Source: Rhizodiscina lignyota
Taxonomy: Eukaryota; Ascomycota; Dothideomycetes; Aulographales; Rhizodiscinaceae
Reading direction: 5' to 3'
DNA length: 64,000 nt
NCBI GenBank assembly: GCA_010015805.1
Contig: ML978121.1
Span: 2,728,001-2,792,000 of the forward strand
Part shown: in pieces, positions 48,198 through 59,090 of the stretch
Numbering within the stretch: the first letter of the stretch is position 1
How the letters are laid out: the number at the start of each line of letters is the position of its first letter
Position numbers and translations under genes: made by a program
Notes under the pieces: generated by a model
What the model was told of the DNA's origin: nothing
What the model saw: the letters and a program-made list of their open reading frames with translations, nothing else
The model's database searches: none

Positions 48198-50400
48198 ATG
48201 TTGTGCTCGTTCGTGACACGAGCCCTGCCGAGGGCCGGATGTAGCTCTTCTGCTCGTGCGGGCGCCTTCCGAAGATCGGCTTTGAGGGCTGTGAGGAGAG
48301 AATATCATCACGGTGATGCGTGGCGGATAGCGAGCTTTGCGGTTGCGGCGAGGAATGAGAATTCTGGGTGGCCGAGATATTGTGGCGAGGAGATATTGCA
48401 CCAGGCGTTCGTGAGAGGGCCTACAGAGGTAGGTGGAGAATCGATATCATTGGGAGTTGGGTTTTGGAACAATTGCGAAGATGGGAAGCTGATGGATTTT
48501 GGTAGCCACCGTTATTGGAGCAAACAATTGGCGAGAATTTTGCAAATATCGTATGGCATTATGGAGACCGGCCAGCGTAAGTGCTCTCGACGAAATTGTC
48601 GACGAATTGATATGATTCGAGATGGGACAGCTCACAATGCAACCAGAGTAATATCTACGCACCAGCAACAGCAATATACGTACAACGACCTTGACGTTAA
48701 GAGCAACTCCCTCGCTCGTGGCCTGCGAAGCGTGGGTGTGGGCAAAGGCGACAGAGTCGGAGTGCTATTGGGCAATTCCGTCGAATTCGCAACCGTAACT
48801 CTCCACATACCCCTTCAACAGGGCGTCTTCTAACTACCGCAGGTGACATATGCCCTCTTCAAGCTCGGTGCCATCCTTGTGCCATTAAATCCAGCCTTCA
48901 CTACTCCCCAAGTTCAGTCAGCTCTGAATCACCTCGCCTCCTCGCATCTTATAGTATCCGCCGAGACGAAGCTCACTCGCAAACCTCCGCGCTCCAACAT
49001 CCCCCTGATCAAATCGCTCATTCCAGACTTGCAAAGCAGCAGACATATTATCCAATCTGAGTCTGTGCCCAGTCTCGAAGGCGTCACAGTTGTAGATAAT
49101 TCTGAAGGGCGGATTGATGTCAAAGATATCAGAGCTGTGCATCGGTATGAGCTGCTCCTTGGGACAGCAAGGCCTAACGAGGAAGGCCGGGCGCTTTCTG
49201 ATCAGAGGCTGAAGAACTACGAACCGGTGAACATCCAGTTCACCTCGGGCACGACCAGCATGCCAAAAGCCGCGACTCTGACGCATAGGAACATCCTGAA
49301 CAATGGAAAATTCATTGGCGACAGGATGCTTCTTACACATGAGGACATCGTAGTGTGTCCTCCACCGCTCTTCCACTGCTTCGGCTGCATATTGGGATAC
49401 ATGGCAACAGCAACGCATGGCTCGGCCATTGTATTTCCCTCCGAGGCGTTCAACGCTCAAGCGTCTCTCGCTGCAGTAAGAGACTACAAGGCGACGGCGC
49501 TCTACGGGGTGCCAACTATGTTCATCGAAGAGCTGGATCTCATCAAGCATGGCCATTTCGACATGCCTCCTCATGGTTTCCCACACCTGCGGACTGGAAT
49601 CGCAGCCGGCAGCAGTATTCCGGCTGAGCTGATGAGGAAATTGCACAAGACATTGAACTTGACGGAATTGACGATCTGCTATGGCATGACGGAAACGAGC
49701 CCAGTTAGCGCGATGACAACGACTGACGATCCAATCGACAAGAGAATTGACAGCGTGGGAAGAGTTCTACCACATGTATGGACCAAAGTCGTAGACCCCG
49801 ATGATTGGAACAGAGTATTGGACGTGGGCGAAAGAGGAGAGATTGCCGTCAGTGGGTATCTTGTCATGAACGGCTACTGGGGAGATGAGCAAAAGACGGC
49901 AGACGTGTTGAGGGCTGATGCAGATGGCGTCGTCTGGATGCACACGGGCGACGAAGGCACCATCGATTCTGAAGGGTATGTGAGAATTACGGGCAGAATT
50001 AAAGATTTGATCATCAGAGGCGGCGAGAACATCCATCCGTTGGAGATTGAGAACTGTCTGCTTGCACATAACGATGTCACAGAGGTATCTGTAGTTGGAC
50101 TGCCGGACGAGAGATATGGCGAGGCAGTCGCTGCGTTTGTGGTCAGGAATGATGAAAGAGAGGTCTCAGCCGATGAGCTAAGAGAATGGGTGAAAACGCA
50201 TCTAAGCCACCAGCTGGGTGAGTCTCCAATGTCTGGAACATATGGATGAAGCTAACCAGTCCTCGAATATAGTACCAAAGTATGTATTTTGGGTAGCTGA
50301 TTACCCGAAGACAGCAAGCGGCAAGATCCAGAAGTTCAAATTGAGGGACTTGGGAGTCGAGCTTCTCCGTGAAGGTAAAGGAGACATTAAAAAGAAATGA
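48198..50400 (+). CDS. AMP-dependent fatty-acyl-CoA synthetase, probably mitochondrial
   Basis: Exons 48198-48428, 48506-48576, 48647-48794, 48843-50217 and 50273-50400 encode 650 residues. Splicing restores the family segment RGPTE-PPLLEQTIGENF, then GDRPA-VISTHQ and FAT-VTYALFKLGA. Core motifs are FTSGTTSMPKAATLTHRN (P-loop-like AMP-binding), YGMTETSP, WMHTGDEGTID, RITGRIKDLIIRGGENIHP and PKTASGKIQKFKLRD with the catalytic Lys. The enzyme activates a fatty acid with ATP to acyl-AMP and then acyl-CoA. The first residues are Arg/Ala/Ser-rich without acidic residues, as in mitochondrial presequences, and the overall type is that of medium-chain ACSF2-like enzymes; both are inference. A stretch of about 35 residues before RGPTE is poorly conserved and could hide another intron. 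No peroxisomal signal is seen at the C-terminus. Confidence 0.9.
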
Positions 50401-51003
50401 TTGGCTGATAGTCTACCAATATATAATCATTCGGGCCTTTTCAAGTCGGCGGCTCCGGGGTGGTCATCTGGTGGTATCTCGAGGCCACAGCTCTGTATCA
50501 AGCATGACAACTCATGCGACCCAAAGGGTATCTGATAATATGCAACTGGATTAGAAGTGAAAAAGGTCCCACTTTCCTCGATGTGAATTTTCCAGTGAAT
50601 CGTACAAGATCTGTCTCGAGAGGTGTACACTAGAAATTAAAATTGCCATTGTCCACTCACGCAGCTTTAAAACGCGTACTCTGCATCTTGCTGTGACGCG
50701 CGCTTCTGCACAATGAATGCTCTCTTCTTTCCGCGCTTTTCTCCTCTCTAGACACAAGCCCGAGGATAAGTCTTCCAAGTTGCCGCGACGAGCCATTTCT
50801 CACAGGCGCGCTGCCGGATCGAGATCGCAGGGAAGCACCGGACGTGCAAGCATGCAGGCCACCTAGAAAGCAAAGAACAACCCTCTTTCTCTCCCCATTG
50901 AAAGGCCTCGAGCTCGCTGCCACCACGCACAAGGCGTGAGGCTCTACAGAGCCGGATGTGGGAGCTCCTGGAGGCATAGCTCGCACCGCGTGCACGGCTT
51001 CAG
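50401..51003. other. Intergenic, 0.6 kb
   Basis: 3' end of the synthetase gene and SSK1 promoter/leader. I see no gene. Confidence 0.6.
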
Positions 51004-53394
51004 ATGGGCGAACTCAAGGAGAAGCTGAAGCGCACCAAACTCTTCCGGAGAGCTTCGAGCAACTCCTCCGCCCCCACCTCCACGCCGTCAACGCCTGGGA
51101 AGCAATATTGCCAGACACCACGCGAGCAGAAGGCGCCTTTGGCCAGCAGTCCAATCGCGCAGCAGCAGCATAATCAGAGCGTCGCTCAGACTGACGTTGT
51201 GGAGCAAAAGACGCGGGACGAGGACGATGATCAACCACCATCGCCTACCGCCGTAGATCGACATCGGACCGAGAGCCTCAACTCTGGAGATCCCCAAACG
51301 CTCCAGAACAGCGTCGCGACGCTACCCACCCCGAGTGACAAGGCATTCGAGGGCCCCAAATTGACGCTGGAGGCTCCTACCCCCGAGGACCAGCTTGAAC
51401 TAAGGAGGAACACTCTCGTCGTCGAGTCCCCTGCCGAGCTCGACGAACATACGCCACTCCCAACCAACTTCAATTTCGGCTCGAGTCGCTCAAAGATCGA
51501 GCCTCCGTCCCTACGAAAGCAATCACTCATCGACAGCTCGAATGCACACATTATACAGGCATTGTTGCAGGCGGACGTGCAGGGCGCAGACAAAGCGGAA
51601 CAACAACAAGGGGACTACTTCCAACCTCCTCCTGCAGCGCTCCAACCCAGCATGCTGCACCGAAAGATATGGGTGAAGCGCCCGGGCGCATCTGCGACCT
51701 TGGTACAGGTGCGAGAAGATGATTTGGTGGATGATGTGAGGGATGTCATACTCAAGAAGTATGGCAACTCGTTAGGGAGGAGTTTCGACGCGCCGGACAT
51801 CATACTACGGATAGTGCCCCGTGCAGAGCATGGCCAGAAACAAGTAGAAAGGGTACTGGGGCCGGACGAGCAGATGTGCCAGACGCTGGATAAGGAGTAC
51901 CCAGGAGGCCAGGCTGTCGACGAAGCACTCATCATCGACATACCCCAACGACGCACGCCAAAGCCGTCACCAAGAGGAATGAACCCATACATGCATTCTT
52001 ACCTCGAAGAGGCCGCCCGTCCCGTGGAGAACGGCGGTGATTACTTTCCACCTATGCCTGCGGCCTCACCTGCCATAACCGCAGCCTCTCATCACAGCAA
52101 TCACAGCAGCAACGAGCATACCCGTGCAATGTCCGTCCTCAACACCGGCCAAGTGCCCCCTTTGCCCTCTCCCGGTGGCACGCGCCGCGCTCACCACAAA
52201 AACTCAAACCGACCGGCATATATGCGCCAGCATACGTCCTCCCCTACCACTCTCCAAGCACCTCCTACAGGCTCATCGCAGAAAGTGGTCCGCCCTCGAC
52301 TCGACTCGAACGCATCTGATCATCGTCACTCGGCTATACTCGTAGGCAATCCGCCTATTTCGACACCGCCAGCGCAGACTCACGATGGTGCGGCCATAGC
52401 GCCTACAAGCACCCTCGTCAACACCTCCCACCCTTCGTCACCCCGTGTCTCCTCCCCTGGCCCACGGAAGCCTAAAGCCCGAAAGAACAAGCCTCCCGCC
52501 GAAAATACCATGCTCGCTCCATCAATACCTACGAGCCTTGGCCTCGACACCTCCGTGCCACCCATCAATGTCCTCATCGTCGAAGATAACCACATCAACT
52601 TAAAGCTGTTAGAGCAGTTCATCCGACGGTTAAAGGTGCGGTGGGCCACCGCTGTGAATGGTCGAGAGGCGGTGAACAAATGGCGCGCTGGTGGATTCCA
52701 TCTCGTGCTCATGGACATTCAGCTGCCGATCATGAGTGGGCTGGAAGCGACAAAGGAGATTCGGAGACTTGAGCGTGTTAATGGGATTGGCGTGTTCAGC
52801 GGAAGCAGCGCGAGTTCGGAAGCGCCGAAGTTGCTTGCGAGGAAGAGCCAGAGCATTGTGGACGGTGTACCAGGCCTTGAACATGTTGAAGGGGAAGAAC
52901 GAGAAGAGAAGGAGGAGGCAAAAGAGGAAGACAAGCTGGACGTGGAAAGGCTGTTCAAGAGTCCTGTCATTATTGTCGCGTTAACGGCAAGTAATTTACA
53001 GGTGGACAGGCACGAAGCGTTGGCAGCGGGATGCAATGACTTCTTGACGAAGGTACATCCCATCCTCTCTTTTGCTTTTTAGCTTTCTCCAGCATATCAG
53101 TCTTACTGACATTCCTAACAGCCCGTAAACTTCGTCTGGTTCGAACGCAAGGTCAAAGAATGGGGCTGCATGCAAGCCCTCATCGACTTCGACGGCTGGC
53201 ATAAGTGGAAGGATTTCGCCTCCGCTCAGTCACCCGTAAACTCAAAGACCGCAAATGGCACGAAGGATAAGAAACCTGTGAAAGAGGTCGTGAGCGTCAA
53301 AAAGCCAGCGGCTTCGAAGCCGCCACTACCAACTGAAGATTCCGCTGATCTAAGTGGCACACCGGGGCCAGACGCAGAGAGCAGTAGTAATTGA
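51004..53394 (+). CDS. SSK1: Response regulator SSK1 of the HOG osmostress pathway
   Basis: Exons 51004-53052 and 53122-53394 encode 773 residues. A long Pro/Ser-rich N-terminal part (1-515) has an ordered segment around 220-310 (KIWVKRPGASATLVQV). The receiver domain follows: acidic VLIVEDN (D528 pocket), phospho-acceptor Asp571 in LVLMDIQLP, an inserted acidic loop (about 610-655) and the Lys683-Pro684 of FLTK-P that spans the intron. The following NFVWFERKVKEWGCMQALIDFDGW is the SSK1 hallmark. Unphosphorylated Ssk1 activates the Ssk2/22 MAPKKK; phosphorelay from histidine kinases through Ypd1 keeps it off. The C-terminal tail is Lys/Pro/Ser-rich. It acts in cytosol as the output of the two-component branch. 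Confidence 0.96.
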
Positions 53395-54602
53395 TGGGAT
53401 ACAACTTGAGCTTAACATGAGCGATAAGAATCACCGCTTGCAGACCCCCTTTTGTTTTCTATTAACTTGGGTCGAGAATGTACTTGTATGGTCTGTAATG
53501 TCTCAGTTTGTTTTTCTCTTTCCATTTGCAACGCACGTTTTTCGGCGCTCGATGGAGATTATTTCCTCAGACCTGCATTCACTTCCGCCAGATGGCAAAG
53601 AGAGGCGAGTCTGGAGCTTTTGAGTCTACTTTATTGGTGAGCGTTTTATCGCTCAAGATCTCACACGCATTAGCATAGCGTGTAATGGCTGGGGTTTGTC
53701 GTTTTGAAAGAAATCTGCAGGTAGAATACGAGCGATATTTGAATGGAGAAGATCTTATATGCTGATGGTACCTTTCTGATTGAGCGGCGTGACTTTTCGA
53801 TATCCAAAATTATCGATTTTGCATGGTAACATGTTCAATCAACCTCGATGGTTAAGGCCCCTTGATTCTAGTACCGCTAGCTGAACCTAAGTCGGCTCAC
53901 GTATTCAAAGTTCATAATTAGCTTGCCTGTCATTTTGAGCTTTTACCGCAGTACTTCCCAGCCAACATCTCGTACATAGGTAAGCATTGAAGGGGGATAA
54001 ACACGTCAACGTCGGCCGCGCCGCTACCGCTCTCTTGAATCGGCCAGTCATGCATCTCACCGACCTCCGCAATATGTATATATGTACAGCGCATTTGATG
54101 AGTATTACAGTAATCGGCGAGACTTTTGTTATTTGGAGTTATTCCTGCTCTAGATCTCAGCTGCGGCTTTTGCTAGGGAGAAGCTGACACTCCTGCCTGA
54201 GAGGTGAATTTGAGGTGAATTTCTCACTCGAGCTGACGCATTGGGTAAGCCCACTCACGCAGCGACGTGTATGGCTAGCCTTATGGTGATTTGCGGAAGC
54301 CGTGGAAGCTATCGGCTTCTGAGGGAATGCTCATGGGATGCTGAGATTATCTGTGTGAATTCGCGAGGTGGTGGTCGGTATTACTGGAGCCTTGTAACGC
54401 AGATAATATGACATCAACCAGGGTGCTAGTTGACGCCGAGGAAGCCGCTGGTGAATGGATTCTATAAAGCCAGCTACGACTCATATAAAACACAGTGCGA
54501 CCCCTTTTTATAATTTGAATCTTAGTTCTTGATCGTGAATCCTCTTCTCTTCTCCACAACACCTGCGTACTCCATCAGATCCATCAGCCATATAGAGTCA
54601 CA
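53395..54602. other. Intergenic, 1.2 kb
   Basis: SSK1 3' region and promoter of the second cystine-knot-like peptide gene, including a TATA box. I see no other gene. Confidence 0.6.
54482..54490 (+). promoter_or_regulatory. TATA box of the second knottin-like gene
   Basis: CATATAAAA lies 113 bp upstream of the ATG at 54603, a usual distance for a strongly inducible fungal gene. Confidence 0.5.
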
Positions 54603-54980
54603 ATGAAGACTTTCGCCCTCGCAAGCCTGCTCTTCGCTGTCTTCAGCGTCAACGCTGTGGCTGGTATGTCATTAGCTCCTTAACGCTTCACTCCACTTCG
54701 ACTTATCAACTGTCATTTCATCCTCGATTAACTCCAACCACTGGCTAACGGCAGGATCATGTAGTCCCCGCTCCTGCAGCTGATGCTCTCTCTGATGCGT
54801 ACGACCTTGAGTCGACGTGCATCGGCCTGTACCGTACGTTTCGTTTTAGAGCTCCTTTTGGCTTTTCGAGGTTCGGTGCATGGGCTAACGTTGTCGACAG
54901 AGCACTGCGAGGTCGGCATCGCACCAGCTTGCTGCGAGGGAACCTGCTATGGTGGAAGCTGCAAAATTTTGAGGGTATAA
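54603..54980 (+). CDS. Secreted cystine-knot-like peptide
   Basis: Exons 54603-54663, 54765-54833 and 54901-54980 encode 69 residues. Both introns carry a GCTAAC branch and end TAG and CAG; the first acceptor (at 54764) is the one that keeps frame. Residues 1-18 are a signal peptide (MKTFALASLLFAVFSVNA). A short acidic pro-region (about 19-38) contains no Lys-Arg. The C-terminal part has six cysteines: C39-x6-C46-x7-C54-C55-x3-C59-x4-C64, the inhibitor-cystine-knot consensus, ending KILRV. The last four cysteines (CC-x3-C-x4-C) have exactly the spacing of the peptide at 38317, and the sizes and layouts match, so the two may be distant paralogues. Small, secreted and Cys-rich fits an effector or antimicrobial role, which is unproven. 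Confidence 0.83.
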
Positions 54981-56306
54981 GGATGGCGACTATTCAGAAA
55001 AGGGAGAGAAGGAATGGTTAGTTGATGAAATGGGTCATATTCGTATGACGAGTGGGACAGTTTGACATGGTGAAATGGGAGTTTGACTGGCAACGAAAAT
55101 GGGATTGCAGGCCAATCATGAGCACCTGCAGAGAGATACCAAATGCAACGGGTTCCTGAATGAAGCATATGCATGCATATGCTAGTCTAAGTGACTTGCA
55201 GCTTGAAGTTGTGCGACTATGCGATTGCACAGTGCCCGCTCGAAGGTATTCAGACTTCGCTCTATGGACTCTCGGTCCATTTTAGGGAAGAAGCTTCGAA
55301 AAGATAGGGGGTCTTGGCAACCATTACTTTTAAGCTTTGAGAAGAAAGCTATGTAAATACTCCACGGAGCACGCTCGTAGAATCTGAAAGGCATTAGGTA
55401 GGAATGAAGCGTAATAAATAATAAAGCGGTCAGATTAGTTGCTCTTGCTGGCATTTGCCTACCGTGGAGACGGTACGGGAACGTTAATTGTCAACCTTAT
55501 TTGAAACGGGACAAGGAGAGTGACGATAGCTACCCGGCTGATCGCAGCACTAATAAGCGCGTTCTGGCGGGAGATAATCGCATTTCATCGCCATGCCATC
55601 CGACGCCTATGGGCAATATCGTGCATGAGACGGAACTGGGACATCAACGACTCGGACTTGGCTGCAAAAGAAAGCTGTTTTGTGCGACCTACCCCAACTT
55701 TACCCCAGAATCTCCGCACTCCCTCGGCGCGTTCCCACGGGAGATTTGATAATCGGCGACGCTATCTCCTAGTAACTGGGACGGGCTAATGCGCATACCC
55801 GTCGCTGGAGGCAGCGCATCGCGAGATGGCAAGGAAGAAGCAAGTCGCACTCGAGTTCTCGCCTCGTGCTCATCAAGCCCGCGCCAAGCCCGCGCGCCGC
55901 GCCATTCCTCTTCAAGGCAAAAAATGCCTGCGTGGAAGTAGCTTATCGGCAGGGTCAGAGCTCGCTCCATCGAATAGTGATGCTCCCGAGCGATAAACAA
56001 GACGAGTCTCTGCAAATGAGGAGGCCGAATGAAGAGCTCCGACCCAGCGAAGGCGCCGCCCGCAGACGGCACTTGTTCTTTCGGTCGGCTGCTGCAGCTC
56101 GTCTGTATGACGAACAGTGCGCGTGCTGTGCGAACTGAAAGGTGCAGGGCAGATACGCGGGGAGGCTAGGATTGGTACATATAGGTAGACTACCTGTACA
56201 GCTGCTCCCTGGCCTTTCGACCTGGACTCTGGTTGCTTGTCGTTTCTTTGCTCGTTGTTGCTCGTCTCTACATCCGTCTCGCGCACTTCAGAAAGATCTC
56301 CCCACA
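54981..56306. other. Intergenic, 1.3 kb
   Basis: Peptide gene 3' region and permease promoter. It includes a 20-nt perfect palindrome at 55164 and short overlapping frames (for example 55689-56072 minus) with no recognisable domain. Confidence 0.55.
55164..55183. repeat. 20-nt perfect palindrome
   Basis: AGCATATGCATGCATATGCT reads the same on both strands. It lies about 180 bp after the stop of the second knottin-like gene. It is made of alternating purine/pyrimidine steps and may be a chance product or a small hairpin. Confidence 0.8.
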
Positions 56307-57983
56307 ATGGCCCTCGAGGACGAGAAGATCGTGGCCGCCGACTCTCCGCAGTCTGCAGAGGAGGGCCTAACCATCAGAAAAGGCAGCGTTGACGATCTGG
56401 ACACGCTCAATGTGCTTGGATACAGGCCTGAATTGACCCGTAACAGGTCTATGTTTACGCTGCTGTTTCAATCGCTGGCAATTGCTGCGATTCCGTACGG
56501 AGAGGGTGGGCCACTCATTAGTGCCATCTTTGGTGGAGGACAGCTCTCCATCTTCGTCGGCTGGATTGGTATGGTCTTCTGAATTGAATCGCTCACATAA
56601 CGTTTGAAATTGGGCTAACGTCCGTTTGTAGTGATTCTTGTTCTGAACGAATGCATTGCGCTGTCGCTTGGCGAACTGGCCTCCAGATTTCCGACCTCAG
56701 CCGGACCGTATTACTGGGCGTTCCAGATCGCCAAAACCCACAAGGAATTCGTGTCGTTCCTCACCGGTTGGGTCTGGCTTGTTGGTAACTGGACTATCAC
56801 GCTGTCAGTCAACTTTGGATTCGCGTCCTTAATCGGGGCGACAGTCTCAATGTACCATGCGGACTGGACACCGAAGGCGTGGCAGCTTCTCCTGATCTTC
56901 TATGCCATCTGCCTTATCACCCTCGTCATCTGCATGTTCTGCAACAGATGGCTTCCAATGGTGGACACCATCTGCGCGGGCTGGACCGCTATCAGTATTC
57001 TCATCATTCTGATCTGCTTGTCCGTCAAAGCAGACGCTGGTCGACACAGTGCTTCATACGCACTTGGCCACTATGACAAGAGTCTTTCTGGTTGGGGCGG
57101 CTTCACCTTTTTCATAGGTCTCCTTCCAGCTGCATACACATTCTCCGCCATCGGCATGATCTCTGCAATGGCTGAGGAATGTGATCATCCAGCGACGAAG
57201 GTTCCGACTGCAATCTCTCTTTGCGTCCCAGTTGGTGGATTTGCGGGGCTCTTCTTCGTGCTGCCGATCTGCTTCACTCTCCCGCCTCTAGCTGATGTCT
57301 CGGCTGCACCGGGCGGTCAAGCACTTCCCTACATCTTCAACATTGTGATGGGAAGTCCTGGCGGGGGTCTCGGACTTACTTTCCTGGTCCTCATGATCAC
57401 CATGTTTTGCTCTATCAGCATCACAGTCGCTGCATCGCGTTGCACTTGGGCATTTGCTCGGGACGACGCAATCCCGCTCTCCCGTCTCTGGAGCAAGGTT
57501 GACACGCGTCTCGGTGTGCCCGCGTGGGCCATTGTCCTTACGACCGTTGTGCAGATGCTGCTCGGCCTGATCAATCTGGGGAGCTCTTCTGCTTTCGTGG
57601 CATTCGTCTCCGTTGGTGTGATGGCGCTTGCCATCTCCTACGCTGTCCCCATCGCTATTTCCCTGTACTACTGGCGGGCAGACGTCAAGTCTGCGCTCTG
57701 GAACTGCGGTCCCATCATTGGTCCCATCGTAAATATAATTGCGCTTCTTTGGATTGCGTTCGAATGTGTGCTGTTCAGCATGCCTACAGTACTACCCGTT
57801 ACGGAAGTGAGCATGAATTATGCGAGCGTCGTGCTTGTTGGATTCATGGCAATGGCGGGAGTTTGGTATGTCGTGTATGCCAGGAAAGGTACGTCTAAAT
57901 CATCCACATGACATTCGATCATAAGCTAACTGTAAACTACAGCCTACAAGGGCCCACCGGAATCGGATGGTTTGAAGGCATGA
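56307..57983 (+). CDS. APC-superfamily amino-acid/choline/GABA-type permease
   Basis: Exons 56307-56568, 56632-57888 and 57943-57983 encode 519 residues with about 12 hydrophobic helices. Motifs are NVLGYRPELTRNRSMFTLL at the N-terminus, the conserved AIPYGEGGPL, ASRFPTSAGPYYW, the central SAMAEECDHPATKVPTAI with the conserved Glu, and CSISITVAASRCTWAFARDDAIP. This places it in the fungal ACT family of the APC superfamily, with choline (Hnm1) and GABA (Uga4/GabA) permeases. It is probably a plasma-membrane proton-coupled importer of an amino acid, choline or GABA. The substrate cannot be read. The C-terminal exon is only 13 codons. No metabolic partner is adjacent. Confidence 0.9.
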
Positions 57984-59090
57984 CACTCCCCACGTGTCGT
58001 AAAGACACTGAAGGCGTGCGATCATTATCTTAGTATTCTTGTTTTCAACTATCACTTATTTAGCAGAATTTTGCGGGCGGTAAGGGATAGAAAGAGGAAG
58101 ACCGAATTTTAACGCCGACAGAACTTTGTTGCTAGTGCCCACAAATGACCGCTCCACTTCGATCTCAATTGACGTTGGTACGCACATGTCTAGATCTCTA
58201 TGGTCCAATAAATTCTCTGAATATAAATTAATTATTTTAGTCATCGTAAACTGCTCTTCATCTTGGAGGTCTGGCGGCATCGCAACTTCTTCCATCTAAC
58301 AAACATTTATCCCAAAGATGTTTTGCTGACTGAAGATTCCATCTCTCTTGTTTAGGCTATTGCTTGAGATTCATCTCTGCTTTGAGTATGCAAGGAGTCT
58401 CCCCGGTGACTGCTAAGCTAGATACTTGGATGCTTCAAGAAATTTGGTGCGCTTTTGGCCAGACGCGCCTCAATCTTACCCCCGCAAAATCAATCCTTTG
58501 ACAGGCCTAAGGAGTCGCTCAACGAGTAAGGCCACAGATTGGACCCCTGTGCTACGGTGCTTAACGGAGTTGCGGAGTACATTGAAGTTGCACGCGCAGA
58601 CCCAGAAGTGATGTTTCGGAACTTTGAGAAACTTCCGCCCTTTTTCCGCTGTGAAACGCTCGGAAGCGAGCGACTGTGCAACCACCGCCCAATCGCAGAC
58701 TTCGGTACATATACCGCCTTCCAATTGCTATTCCACATCGCTGCCTGAGTCAAATCCAACACATGTTCAGCCCGTCGTATTCGCAAGACTGAGGACGACG
58801 AGAACGTAAGCAGTCGGCATTGAGTACATCCGGCCCTCCATTTTATCCAATGATGATGCGCCGAGCTCCATCGCGTCGGCAGATTATGCATTGCAGCATG
58901 CTCCGAATAGTCTCCATAATGTGGACGTTCGGTTTCAACCATGCAAGCTTGGGACCGCATTTATAGCGGCCGTAGGCACGGGCACCCGTGAGTTTTCACC
59001 CTCTTCTCTTTTTTTGTAGCCTCGTCTCTTTTCTTCACGGATTAGATCTTGGGTACCCGTTTTCTGTTGGGCAGAAATAGACACGACGCT
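57984..59090. other. Intergenic, 1.1 kb
   Basis: Permease 3' region and FAD-oxidase promoter. A locally AT-rich patch lies near 58200-58245. No gene is supported. Confidence 0.6.

Noticed and set aside
48429-48646. Apparent frameshift or decayed region in the acyl-CoA synthetase gene
   Set aside because: Two short introns (48429-48505 and 48577-48646) with good ends restore the conserved segment PPLLEQTIGENF and GDRPAVIS, so no frameshift is needed.
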